Shown in pieces: positions 24,052 through 32,525 of a stretch of DNA of 43,498 nt (the first letter of the stretch is position 1; the number at the start of each line of letters is the position of its first letter). The notes under the pieces were generated by a model. That model saw nothing but the letters and a program-made list of their open reading frames with translations. It was not told the DNA's origin and ran no database searches. This DNA is from CAZQHK01 sp964593455 (GTDB lineage Bacteria > Muiribacteriota > CAYSPT01). The stretch spans positions 1-43,498 of the forward strand of contig CAZQHK010000037.1 of the NCBI GenBank assembly GCA_964593455.1, read 5' to 3'. Made by a program: the position numbers and the translations under genes.

Positions 24052-26589
24052 TTAGAACGTGATATACACCTTCAGGTCCCCCTGCTTCGTGAGGTATCCG
24101 TCTCCCTGATCGCTGGCGGAAGCCCTGACGACCTTCATTTCACCGGTCAGGTCCGTATCTTCGGCCAGCCGGTAGTTCAACCGGACCGTCCCTGTTTCTT
24201 TCTGGGACATGATTTCAGTCAGCTTCTTATCGACATAAAAATCGACACTGCAATTCAATGTCCTGGCCAGATTGGAAAAAACGATTCCACTCTCTGCCCG
24301 GGAACTTTTGAAGGTGTTTGTTCCTCCCCCGGTGGAATCGGACACCTGGTATCCACAGCTGGCGGTAAGAAAGCGGTTGAGATTCTTCTTCAGTTTCAAC
24401 TTATAGACTTGTTTTTCCAGGTTACTATCCAGATTGAATACATCATCCCGTTCTTCCCAATTGACTGTTGTAGATAATGTCAGGTCTTTCTTGAACACCT
24501 TTCTGGTATCCAGAGAAGCGTTTTTCGTCCTGGACGCGGAGATGTTCCCCGTCCGCCGCTCGCGATGTGTGTGTTTTAAGCGAAGCGTGTGATTGAATCC
24601 CGCCGTCGGCGACCATTTTATATCCAGGCTGCTCCTGTCCCGCCGCGTCAGCGTAAATTTATCGGTTACCCGTTTGGAATCGTTGAACTGGTGCGTAACC
24701 CTGGCGTTGAGGTTCCGTAAAGGCCTGAAATCAAGCCTGGCATTACCGCTGGTGGTAGTGACCGGTTGCTGAACACGCGGCGTCCCGTCGTCATTGGTTT
24801 CTCCGTCTTCCCCGTCCTCCTCATCATCCTCATCGCCCATAGTTACATACTGCAGGGTGTGAACCCGCCTGAGCTTGACAGTGGACGATATCATCGAACT
24901 GGGTTTAAGCTTGAAAGACAAATCAGCGGTAGTGGTGTCCGTCCCCTTACGGGTATCATGATTGGTGGTGCTTCTTTTCATGAATAGTCCGGCCATGTTG
25001 TATTTTCTTCCCCAGGCCCCGCTGACATTGACCTCAAAGTTTTCACTTCTATTCTGCGGAGCCCTGGTTATACCCTGCTCGTTTTCCACCAGCTTGTAAC
25101 CGGTTGAGATCCGCAACGCTTTGATCTCCCTGGTTCCCAACCTAATTTCCCCAATTTTTCTGAACCGCGAATTAGCGGGATTGATCCGGTGCTTTTCTTC
25201 GCGTTTCCGGTAAGCCACCTTGCTTTCCAGGTATCGAAACATCTTGTCTATCGACAATTTTTCCTCGGATATATGCTGATCGGAAGACGGATTTTCTTCA
25301 CGGCGATTGAGACGAGCCAGGGACAGACCGACATTAAGATCTTTCGGCAACCGCCAGGTGAGGTCTCCTTCACGCGACTGATATTCTTTTCTGTCCTGAT
25401 CTGGCAGGGACAATATATTGGTGTATGAACGCCGGTAGATCGAATGCAGATCCAAACGCGGTGTCACGTTATACAAAAGCTCTGCCTGGAGATCATCGAT
25501 ATCACCGGATAGCGTCCGGTACTCGCCCTCCCCGATAAAAGCCAGACCGGCTTTGCCGACCGCGCTAAAATATGGTTCGATCCGGCCGTGTTTCACCTTT
25601 AGCGACAGGTCAGGCAAGGTGTATTCCGCCTCTACCCGAGAGGCGTTGCCCTCGACACTGTCACCGCTTTGAAGCATGTTGAAATCTTTCTCGCTGCGGG
25701 CCAACTCCCCTTTTACCGACAGCTTGTCACCAAGAGTGAACGATCCCACCAGATCAAATACCTGGTGCCCCATAGGTTTGATAGTATCATCAGTTACCTC
25801 AACCAGTGGAGAAGACTCATCGTCGCTGTTGGATACCCAGATGAGGTCCACCCTGTTTTTTTCATTCAGTTTGACGGTACCGCGAACACCGATCAGATTC
25901 CGTTTATACGCCTGTTGTCCTTCAAATTCGTATTCGACGGTAATGATTGAGTATTCCTCAATAGGAAGGATTTCCGGTTTAAAGGTCAAGCGGCCGGTCT
26001 CATAATCAATCCGGTAGTGCAGCTCCTTTTTCAGACGCCGGTGGTCTATGTAGACAATCACGCTTTCTTCCACTATGGGCAACGCTTCGCGGGGCAGTTG
26101 ATACATGCCCTGCTCTCCCTGGCCACGGATCCGGTAAATTTGCGTGGTGCCCTCACTGCGGGAAGCAATAAGCTTGGCCTGGTAGCGGTCTCCGAACGTG
26201 CCCACCGCCTGCACTCCTTTGATTTTCTTATTGAACAGACTGAACTCGCTGTTTTCGAACTCGGCTACAAAATCGCCCAGGGTAATGTCCCAGATCCGGC
26301 CTTCGATGAACACAGTCAATTCCCGGCGTTCCTGAGAGGTATCGTCCAGATCGGCTTTGACCCGCACATTATCCAGGATGTAGCCATCGATCCTTAATTT
26401 CAGGCTCTGGGTGAAATGGAATCCGGGAACCTTATCGGGGAAATCCCAGGCAAAGTGGTTCAAGTCTCCGCCCATCACCACCTGGGAGAGTTCGAACGTT
26501 TTAAGCCCGTCAATAGTAAGTTGGGCCGACGCCGGTCCGACGGCGATCATCACTATGAAAAAAATTGCAGCGAGTTTACCTGACTTCAC
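24052..26589 (-). CDS. Large outer-membrane beta-barrel-type protein
   Basis: An 845-residue protein with a signal peptide (MKSGKLAAIFFIVMIAVGP, cleavage near ASA-QL). The mature chain alternates polar and hydrophobic residues in strand-like segments (LRIDGYILDNVRVKADLDD; LTLSTTVNWEERDDVFNLD; LNRFLTASCGYQVSDSTGG) and ends in YITF, an aromatic C-terminal residue as expected for BAM-inserted barrels. An acidic loop (DEDDEEDGEDGETNDDG) interrupts the middle. Transport versus structural function is unknown. GTG at 26589 begins six bases after the pcm stop, so translation is probably coupled. Last gene of the xerD-pcm operon. Confidence 0.75.
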   Translation of the reverse strand: MKSGKLAAIFFIVMIAVGPASAQLTIDGLKTFELSQVVMGGDLNHFAWDFPDKVPGFHFTQSLKLRIDGYILDNVRVKADLDDTSQERRELTVFIEGRIWDITLGDFVAEFENSEFSLFNKKIKGVQAVGTFGDRYQAKLIASRSEGTTQIYRIRGQGEQGMYQLPREALPIVEESVIVYIDHRRLKKELHYRIDYETGRLTFKPEILPIEEYSIITVEYEFEGQQAYKRNLIGVRGTVKLNEKNRVDLIWVSNSDDESSPLVEVTDDTIKPMGHQVFDLVGSFTLGDKLSVKGELARSEKDFNMLQSGDSVEGNASRVEAEYTLPDLSLKVKHGRIEPYFSAVGKAGLAFIGEGEYRTLSGDIDDLQAELLYNVTPRLDLHSIYRRSYTNILSLPDQDRKEYQSREGDLTWRLPKDLNVGLSLARLNRREENPSSDQHISEEKLSIDKMFRYLESKVAYRKREEKHRINPANSRFRKIGEIRLGTREIKALRISTGYKLVENEQGITRAPQNRSENFEVNVSGAWGRKYNMAGLFMKRSTTNHDTRKGTDTTTADLSFKLKPSSMISSTVKLRRVHTLQYVTMGDEDDEEDGEDGETNDDGTPRVQQPVTTTSGNARLDFRPLRNLNARVTHQFNDSKRVTDKFTLTRRDRSSLDIKWSPTAGFNHTLRLKHTHRERRTGNISASRTKNASLDTRKVFKKDLTLSTTVNWEERDDVFNLDSNLEKQVYKLKLKKNLNRFLTASCGYQVSDSTGGGTNTFKSSRAESGIVFSNLARTLNCSVDFYVDKKLTEIMSQKETGTVRLNYRLAEDTDLTGEMKVVRASASDQGDGYLTKQGDLKVYITF

Positions 26590-26595
26590 GTCGTA

Positions 26596-27273
26596 TCAAC
26601 GGCCTTTCTCCGGCCAACCTTGTTCACCTATTAACGGGACAAACACACAGCCGCAGAGATGACTCTCGGAATACCGGCCGTTTTTGCGCTTAATTCTTAT
26701 CAAAGACTGCATATACGAACTCCCGGCGGGAATCACCAGTATCCCGCAATTATCAGACAATTGATCTTTCAAAGCACTCGGTACCGAAGGAGCGCCTGCG
26801 GTCACCATGATGCCGTCATAAGGAGCGCTGTCCGGGTATCCTAGCGTCCCGTCGCCGCTAACGACTGTGACGTTGTTATACCCCAAACTTTGGAGACGTG
26901 CCCGGGCCAGAACAGCCAGTTCGGGAACCCGTTCGATCGTAATTACCTCTTTCGCCAACCCACTCAGGACAGCTGCCTGGTATCCACTGCCCGTACCGAT
27001 TTCCAATACATGTTCCACTCCCGAAAGCTCCAACGCTTCGGTCATGAGCGCCACCATGTACGGCTGTGAAATGGTCTGTCCGTTACCGATGGGGAGCGGG
27101 TGGTCTTCATAGGCCATTTCCTTGATCTGGTCAGGGACAAAAGCATGCCGGGGGACACTACCTATGACCGCGAGTACCCGTTCATCTATTAAGCCCCTCC
27201 GTCTGAGCTGGTAGTCAACCATCGAGTTTCTCAGGGATACATAGCGTGCCGAATCGTCTTGTTTTTTCCTCAT
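26596..27273 (-). CDS. pcm: Protein-L-isoaspartate O-methyltransferase
   Basis: A 225-residue SAM-dependent methyltransferase that repairs damaged aspartyl residues in aged proteins. Family motifs are clear: VPRHAFVPD, GNGQTISQPYMVALMTEAL and the SAM-binding LEIGTGSGYQAAVL, then ITIERVPELA and the GGxx-type end region. Length is normal. ATG at 27273 has GGGGGAG eight bases upstream. It lies between the xerD-like gene and the barrel-protein gene on the same strand with short gaps. Confidence 0.95.
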   Translation of the reverse strand: MRKKQDDSARYVSLRNSMVDYQLRRRGLIDERVLAVIGSVPRHAFVPDQIKEMAYEDHPLPIGNGQTISQPYMVALMTEALELSGVEHVLEIGTGSGYQAAVLSGLAKEVITIERVPELAVLARARLQSLGYNNVTVVSGDGTLGYPDSAPYDGIMVTAGAPSVPSALKDQLSDNCGILVIPAGSSYMQSLIRIKRKNGRYSESHLCGCVFVPLIGEQGWPEKGR

Positions 27274-27297
27274 TACGAGGTCTCCCCCTTCCGGCTC

Positions 27298-28191
27298 CTA
27301 GGCCCTTGGATGTGTTCGGAAAAAGATTTTTCTGAGTCCTTTTCGGGTTACGTGAGTATACAGTTGTGTCGTTGAAACATCAGAGTGTCCGAGTAACTCC
27401 TGAACGACCCTGAGGTCGGCATCGTTCTCCAGCAGGTGCGTGGCGAACGAATGCCTGAGTATGTGAGGTGTGATCTTCTTTTCTATTCCGGTTTTCTGGC
27501 CGTATTGTTTGAGTTTCTTCCAGAATCCCTGGCGGGTCAGTTTCCCTCCCCGCGTACTGAGAAACAGAAAATCGGTTTTTCGTTTCAGGTACCGGGGCCG
27601 GACCTCCTCCACGTAGCGATTAACGAAGGAGACGGCGGTATCACCCACCGGCACGATTCTTTCCTTGTTGCCCTTCCCGACACACCGGATAAGCCCGTCT
27701 CGGCCAGTGTAATCTGATGTTCTGAGATTAATCAGCTCACTGACCCGCAACCCGGTAGCGTACAGAAGTTCGAGCATGGCCCGGTCACGCAAGCCCAGCG
27801 GATGATTGATGTCAGGTTGCTCGAGGAGTTTGACAATCTCCGACTGCGTTAAAAACGTTGGCAGTGGCCGGCGGTTCTTCGGCACCTCGAACCGGCTCGA
27901 AAGATCTTGTTTCATCAACCTTTCGGCGTGCAGAAACTTGAAAAAACAACGGATAACCGTCATAGTGCGGGCAACGGTTGAAGGCGCCGACCCCCGGGAA
28001 CGCAACCAATCCAGAAACGCCAGAACATCTTCCCGGTTCAATCGATCACAGTTTGTTATTCCCCGTTTGGTCTGGAAACCGGAAAACCGGCAGAGATCGG
28101 CACTGTATGCCGTCAAACTATTGATAGAAAGACCTTTCTCCACCGCCAGAAAGTCCATGTATTCATCGATCAACGCATCAAATCCGGCCAT
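27298..28191 (-). CDS. xerD: XerC/XerD-type tyrosine recombinase
   Basis: A 297-residue recombinase with the N-terminal SAM-like core-binding domain (residues 1-90) and the full catalytic set R149 (ATGLRVSEL), K173, H243-x-x-R246 (HILRHSF), H269 (LGHSD) and nucleophile Y278 (TTQLYTHV). Size and motifs match chromosome-dimer-resolving XerC/XerD rather than a phage integrase; D versus C cannot be settled here. ATG at 28191 is preceded by GTAAGGTG. Followed 24 bp later by pcm, so an operon. Upstream leader carries the recurrent GAAGTGTAGAAAG motif and a GGGTGG/CCACCC hairpin. Confidence 0.92.
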   Translation of the reverse strand: MAGFDALIDEYMDFLAVEKGLSINSLTAYSADLCRFSGFQTKRGITNCDRLNREDVLAFLDWLRSRGSAPSTVARTMTVIRCFFKFLHAERLMKQDLSSRFEVPKNRRPLPTFLTQSEIVKLLEQPDINHPLGLRDRAMLELLYATGLRVSELINLRTSDYTGRDGLIRCVGKGNKERIVPVGDTAVSFVNRYVEEVRPRYLKRKTDFLFLSTRGGKLTRQGFWKKLKQYGQKTGIEKKITPHILRHSFATHLLENDADLRVVQELLGHSDVSTTQLYTHVTRKGLRKIFFRTHPRA

Positions 28192-28486
28192 CCGGCCTTC
28201 ACCTTACTTTCTACACTTCTTGCTTGAGGGTGGGACCACCCGGTTTCCGCTACACCTCAATGTTTACACTTACGTTTGGAGGAAGGAACCAGCTTTCGTC
28301 CGGGTCTTCTTTCCATACTTTCAATTTCTACACTTCTATAGCTTATTGCTTTATCTATATAGGTAAATTAATCCTGTAAAAATAGAAACTATTAATAAAG
28401 GTAAAGCTCACCTACACATATCGGTATGCGGGAAGACCTTTTTTAGCGCGGTTTTTGAGCTTTTTGCTCTATGGAACGAAGATCGG
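28192..28486. other. xerD leader region, no gene
   Basis: Holds a GGGTGG-GA-CCACCC hairpin (about 28228-28241), repeated GTGTAGAAA-type motifs on the minus strand (28207-28225 and near 28325-28340), and an AT-rich stretch 28345-28410 that could carry the promoter. Towards the rarA stop there is GAGC-TTTTT-GCTC, a weak hairpin. Confidence 0.55.
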
Positions 28487-29902
28487 TTATTCGCTCTGAT
28501 CCTTCTCCGGAATTCTCCTTATTTGTTCGATCTTTCTGAGTCGTTCCGCTATTACCCGCTCGTGCCCGTGGCGGCTGGGCCGGTAGTAATTTTTAGTTTC
28601 GGGAGCGTACTGCTGCTTTACGACCCCGGCAGCGGTATTGTGGGGATAGATGTATCCTTTCCCGTGACCCATCTTCTTCGCCCCGGGATAGTTGGCATCT
28701 TTGAGATGTATGGGCACTTTGAGATCGGCACCGGCCTCCACATCCCGGCAGACCGCCGCGATTCCTTCGTACACGGAGTTGCTTTTTGGAGCGGTGGCCA
28801 GGTAGACCACTGCCAGGGCCAGTGGTATTTTTGCTTCCGGGTACCCTACCCGTTCGGCGGCCGTCACGCAGGAATGAACTACTACCGAAGCCGTGGGGTC
28901 GGCCATACCGATATCCTCGGCGGCAGCGATCACCAGACGGCGGCAGATAAACCCGAGATCTTCTCCACCGACAATCATCTTTCCCAACCAAAACAGGGCG
29001 GCGTCGGGATCGCTTCCCCGAATAGACTTGATAAACGCAGAGGCCGTGTCATAATGCTGATCACCGCTCTTGTCAAAGAGCAACACTCTTTTTTGCATGG
29101 CCTCTTCGGCGTCGGCCAGACAGATAACCGAACCGTGCGGGACCGGTTCCCCGAGCGCCGGATGACTGGCCAGGAAAGCGGCCAGTTCAAGACCTTTTAA
29201 AGCCGAACGGGCATCGCCGGAAGCACGGCTGACAATGTGCTCCAATGCGCCTGATTCCACGGTCTGTCTGTTCTCACCCAGTCCGTAACTCATGTCGTCA
29301 AGCGCCCGGGTCAGGAGTGCTTTTATTCTGTTGTCCTCCAACGGCTTGAACTGAAATTGACGCATTCGTGACAGGAGCGGAGCATTGATGGCAAAGTAGG
29401 GATTCTCGGTCGTGGTTCCGATGAGAATGATAGTTCCTTCTTCCACATGCGGTAGGAAGGCGTCCTGTTGGGCCCGGTTGAATCGATGAATCTCGTCAAG
29501 CAGCAGGAGCGTGCGCCGCCCGGCTTTTTTAAGCCTGATCTCGGCCCGGGCAATCACTTCGCGCACATCCGCCAGACGGGCTGTGACCGCATTGAGCCGT
29601 TCCTGAAACGCGCCGGTCCGTTCGGCAATGATAAACGTGAGGGCGGTCTTGCCGCAGCCGGCGGGCCCGAAAAAGATCATGGAAGGAATATTGTCCGATT
29701 CGATCAGGCGGCGGAGAATCTTGCCCTCACCCACCAGGTGTTCCTGCCCGAGAAACTCCTCTAGGACGCGGGGCTGCATCCGCCGGGCCAGGTCTGACAC
29801 ACCGGCTTTCTGCGCGATATCGATGGGACTACCCTCCACAGTGCCGGTTAATTCATCATCGAGCCCGGGTAGCGCCAGATCGTCACCAGTAGTGTTTTTC
29901 AT
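28487..29902 (-). CDS. rarA: Replication-associated recombination protein A (RarA/MgsA)
   Basis: A 471-residue AAA+ ATPase with Walker A GPAGCGKT at 79-86, Walker B LLLLDEIHRF (D136-E137), sensor 1 GTTTENPYFAIN and an arginine-finger region (LLSRMRQF). The C-terminal half (AALFWLGKMIVGGEDLGFICRRL, ATAPKSNSVYEGI, NYPGAKKMGHGKGY) is the RarA/MgsA/WRNIP1 tetramerisation and DNA-end-binding domain. The family acts at stalled replication forks. ATG at 29902 has GGGAG nine bases upstream. Element F lies in the leader between this gene and the fmdB-like gene. Confidence 0.96.
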   Translation of the reverse strand: MKNTTGDDLALPGLDDELTGTVEGSPIDIAQKAGVSDLARRMQPRVLEEFLGQEHLVGEGKILRRLIESDNIPSMIFFGPAGCGKTALTFIIAERTGAFQERLNAVTARLADVREVIARAEIRLKKAGRRTLLLLDEIHRFNRAQQDAFLPHVEEGTIILIGTTTENPYFAINAPLLSRMRQFQFKPLEDNRIKALLTRALDDMSYGLGENRQTVESGALEHIVSRASGDARSALKGLELAAFLASHPALGEPVPHGSVICLADAEEAMQKRVLLFDKSGDQHYDTASAFIKSIRGSDPDAALFWLGKMIVGGEDLGFICRRLVIAAAEDIGMADPTASVVVHSCVTAAERVGYPEAKIPLALAVVYLATAPKSNSVYEGIAAVCRDVEAGADLKVPIHLKDANYPGAKKMGHGKGYIYPHNTAAGVVKQQYAPETKNYYRPSRHGHERVIAERLRKIEQIRRIPEKDQSE

Positions 29903-29966
29903 TCGTCCGTACTCCCGTCAAATACCGGATAGAAAACAGGTTACTCATATTGCTATTATAAAACTT

Positions 29967-30121
29967 CGTCGAGCAAGCGCTTTGCGAAGCAACAGCGAAG
30001 CGGAGTGCCGACCACAAGGCGGGACGGATAGACCTTGTTACCGGACAATTTCGCGGAGACATGTAAAATCGGAAAGGCCTCATAGGGTCCTCTTTCTACA
30101 CTGCTTGCTTATCATCTCAAT
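29967..30121. repeat. Dispersed intergenic repeat, copy F
   Basis: A 155-bp copy of the repeat at 20501-20654. It has TTGC-GAA-GCAA, and ACAAGG (30014-30019) can pair with CCTTGT (30033-30038) around a loop holding GCGGGACGGATAGA. On the minus strand AGAGGA precedes an ATG from which a 66-codon frame runs into rarA by 20 bp; the frame is not kept in copy E, so I do not call it a gene. Confidence 0.8.
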
Positions 30122-30129
30122 TTCCTCAT

Positions 30130-30474
30130 CTAAACACCTCGGCCTGAGAGCGGTTCCCCGGGTCGCGAAAGTTCTTCTTCCATAATCCCTTCGAGATCTT
30201 CTCCCAGGTCGTCACCAACCGCCCGGTTAAGTTTTTTCGCCCACCGAAGCATGCTTTCGGGATTATTCTCATCGATATCACCGAGTGCCGCGGGATCAGC
30301 CAATGACTCCAGGCGGGACTCCAGCGATTTCACCACCCGGAACCGCGATATCATCCGAACGATGTCCACGCTGCCGCACTGAGGACACGCTTCGGCTGGT
30401 TTCGATTCAATTGAGGCAATGATAAGCTCGAAACGCCGACCGCACTCAGAGCATCGGTAATCGTAAATCGGCAT
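30130..30474 (-). CDS. FmdB-type zinc ribbon protein
   Basis: A 114-residue protein starting MPIYDYRCSECGRRFE with cysteine pairs C8/C11 and C30/C33 (ACPQCGS), the FmdB/CxxC-CxxC-SSSS zinc-ribbon family of putative regulators. The ribbon occupies residues 1-45 and the remainder is acidic and helical. AAGGAG lies 10 bases before the ATG. It is the gene upstream of rarA on the same strand, with element F in the gap. Confidence 0.85.
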   Translation of the reverse strand: MPIYDYRCSECGRRFELIIASIESKPAEACPQCGSVDIVRMISRFRVVKSLESRLESLADPAALGDIDENNPESMLRWAKKLNRAVGDDLGEDLEGIMEEELSRPGEPLSGRGV

Positions 30475-30983
30475 CCGCCATCTTCTCCTTGCTCTACCTA
30501 CTTTATACAGAGAAACAAACGTCTGTCAATGTTATCGAACCTCTGTACATTCGTTAAATTAATATACTTTTACATTACCGGCCGGCCAGAAACGGTTATC
30601 CGGAAGCCACCTGTCGGAGCTTGTGTAAACAGCCGGTTACCGCTCGAAGGTGGTCAAGAAGCTGCTGTTCGACTGTTTTGCAGGAAGCAAAACTGGACGA
30701 CACGAAGTGTCGCCCGAAGGGGGCGAAGCTAGGATGGCTGAGCCTGATGATACGATGTCGAGTTCTGCGCACAGGATGTGCGCGACCGCCGGAGGAGGTT
30801 ACGGATGTCATATGCGTAGACCCGGTGGCAATAGGGTAACCGTTTCCGGCCACCCGTTCGTTTTAAAGGTGAAAGGGGAATTGGTAAACGTCTCAGGCTG
30901 AATTCCGCTCTTGTCAAAACCGGACCGGTGGAGTAGGATAAGCATTGAGGAAAACGCGACCCATACAGCGGAGGAATGAACAG
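30475..30983. other. Divergent intergenic region, about 510 bp, holding element D
   Basis: No gene supported, although several short frames cross it. The structured element D occupies 30584-30851. The remainder is AT-rich near 30540-30580 and contains GGCGGAGGAATG-like ribosome-binding sequence at its right end for the small membrane gene. Confidence 0.65.
30584..30851. repeat. Structured element D with serial hairpins, two with GGA triloops
   Basis: A 268-bp element with 18-base inverted ends (30584-30601 and 30834-30851, 16 of 18 paired). On the plus strand it has, in order: GTTTTGC-AGGAA-GCAAAAC (30675-30693), CGACAC-GAA-GTGTCG (30698-30712), a CGCCC/GGGCG stem (30711-30725), AGCTA-GGA-TGGCT within a GGC/GCC pair (30722-30744), and GCGCACA-GGA-TGTGCGC (30767-30783). 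The last is close to the CsrA consensus ACARGGAUGU, without the R. No transcription signal was identified. Confidence 0.7.
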
Positions 30984-31130
30984 ATGGGGTTCGGTAAATA
31001 TAAAAGGACACTGAAGTTGATACTGTTCTGGATGGCTCTCTTTTCCTGCCTTTTCTTGGTGATTTTCATCATTCTTGCGCTGTGCCTGGAGGGCGAGATA
31101 ATCATCCCGTTTATCTACGCGTTTTATTGA
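30984..31130 (+). CDS. Small membrane protein resembling DUF5989
   Basis: A 48-residue hydrophobic protein with one long helix ending in EGEIIIPFIYAFY. The ending resembles the PFIYTLF-type tail of DUF5989 proteins, which commonly precede SGNH hydrolase or SxtJ genes in glycan loci; the recognition is from memory of the family and moderate. I choose ATG at 30984 because GGAGGA lies eight bases upstream; the frame is open back to TTG 30945. The SGNH hydrolase ATG follows one base after the stop. Confidence 0.65.
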   Translation: MGFGKYKRTLKLILFWMALFSCLFLVIFIILALCLEGEIIIPFIYAFY

Positions 31131-31131
31131 C

Positions 31132-32469
31132 ATGGACACGCTTAAACCCAAAACGATACTAACCGGATTGCTGCTGTCGATCGTGTTGCTGGTGTGCCTG
31201 GAGGCGGCGCTTCACGTGGCCGGTTTTAAGTACAACCGCTACGGGCTCACTCCCGAACTCGAGCCGGTTGGTAGAAGTCCGGTGGACTCCATCGTCGTTC
31301 CCGATCCCGAACGGTTGTGGAAATTCAAACCCGGGGGCCGGATAATCACCATGATGGCTCAGGGCGACAACCTATCCGGCGGTGAAAAAGGCTGCGCGCC
31401 GCCGAAAATCGAGGTCATCACCAACTCGCTCGGGCTCAGAAACGAAGAAATCGGGCAAAAAAGCGCCGGAGAAAACCGGGTGCTGGTGCTGGGTGATTCC
31501 GCCACCTTCGGCGACGGGGTTCAAGCCGAAGACACCTATAGCGAACGCCTGGAAGGGTTTCTCAAGCAACGATTAAAAAAAGAAACGATCGAGGTGGTGA
31601 ACGCCGGAATCATCGGTTACTCGAGCCTGCAATCTCTTTTACTTCTGGAATCCCTCGGTCCCGTCATTCAGCCCGATGTCGTCCTGGTTTTTAATCTCCA
31701 CAGCGATCTCAAGGTCCATTGGTTTCATGACAGCCGCGAGGTAGCGCGGGGAGGGCGCCTGAAACTTCTGAAACTGTTGTACCAGGCGAGAATCTATCAC
31801 CTGGCGAGGGCGGGAATATCGTTTGTGCGAAGGATGTTGTTGAAGAACGCCGTCCGGACGGGAAAGGTTACGGACCATTTAGGGCCGCGGGTGACTCTCC
31901 AGGAGTACCGGGAGAACCTGAAAAGTATCGTGGAGGTGTCGAGAAAACTCGGTGCGAAGATGCTCTTTATCATTCCACCTTTAGCGGCCAGCCTGCCGGT
32001 AACAGCACCGCTTTTCTATCCCGCCGGGAGCCAGGCACCTTACAACGAAGGGCTTAAGCTGCTTAAAGCCGGGAGACCCGCCGAGGCCCGGGACAGTTTC
32101 ACCGAAGCCCTCCGTTACGGTCCCGAGGTGGCGATTTTCCACCATTTTCTCGGTCTTTCGGAACAGTCGCTGGGCCATGCCGAAAAAGCCGAAGCCTCAC
32201 TGAAAAAAGCGAAAGAGCTCGATCTTACCTACACGGCCCTGCAGGAATACCGGACCGTCATGCGGGACGTGGCCAGCGAGCACGGAATAGCCCTGGTAGA
32301 TCTGCCCACTAGCTTCGAAAAATACCGCAAATTCGCGGCGGCTTCGGGGAAAAAATTCTTCCTGGACGACACCCATCCCACCTCTGACGGACACGCCGTG
32401 ATAGCCACGGAACTCCTGACCGCTTTGAAAAAGTACGTTCTGCCACCGTTTGACAGAGTACGTGATTAA
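31132..32469 (+). CDS. Membrane-anchored SGNH/GDSL hydrolase with TPR insertion
   Basis: A 445-residue protein: one N-terminal membrane helix (10-30), then an SGNH hydrolase fold with the GDS block (VLVLGDSATFGDG, nucleophile S123), NAGIIGYSS (block II glycine/asparagine region) and DDTHPTSDGH near the C-terminus (catalytic D412 and H415). Between the late core strand and that end, residues about 304-365 form two TPR units (EGLKLLKAGRPAEARDSFTEALRYGP; HFLGLSEQSLGHAEKAEASLKKA). Family members deacylate or acylate glycans in the periplasm. The pairing with a DUF5989-like protein supports exopolysaccharide modification. Confidence 0.87.
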   Translation: MDTLKPKTILTGLLLSIVLLVCLEAALHVAGFKYNRYGLTPELEPVGRSPVDSIVVPDPERLWKFKPGGRIITMMAQGDNLSGGEKGCAPPKIEVITNSLGLRNEEIGQKSAGENRVLVLGDSATFGDGVQAEDTYSERLEGFLKQRLKKETIEVVNAGIIGYSSLQSLLLLESLGPVIQPDVVLVFNLHSDLKVHWFHDSREVARGGRLKLLKLLYQARIYHLARAGISFVRRMLLKNAVRTGKVTDHLGPRVTLQEYRENLKSIVEVSRKLGAKMLFIIPPLAASLPVTAPLFYPAGSQAPYNEGLKLLKAGRPAEARDSFTEALRYGPEVAIFHHFLGLSEQSLGHAEKAEASLKKAKELDLTYTALQEYRTVMRDVASEHGIALVDLPTSFEKYRKFAAASGKKFFLDDTHPTSDGHAVIATELLTALKKYVLPPFDRVRD

Positions 32470-32525
32470 TAAGCCGGGTGCAGAAAATTTAAAGAATAAT
32501 AGTGTCAACGAGCGAGATAGGCGCT

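Noticed and set aside
27298..28191. Possible phage or island integrase
   Set aside because: Size, motifs and operon position with pcm fit a chromosomal XerC/D; there are no phage genes, tRNA attachment site or flanking direct repeats.
28449..28473. Intrinsic terminator between rarA and xerD
   Set aside because: The GAGC/GCTC stem is only four pairs and lacks a following T tract in the rarA direction.
29883..30083. 66-codon minus-strand frame with a ribosome-binding site inside element F
   Set aside because: The homologous copy E has a stop after 14 codons, so the protein frame is not conserved; the DNA repeat explains the similarity.
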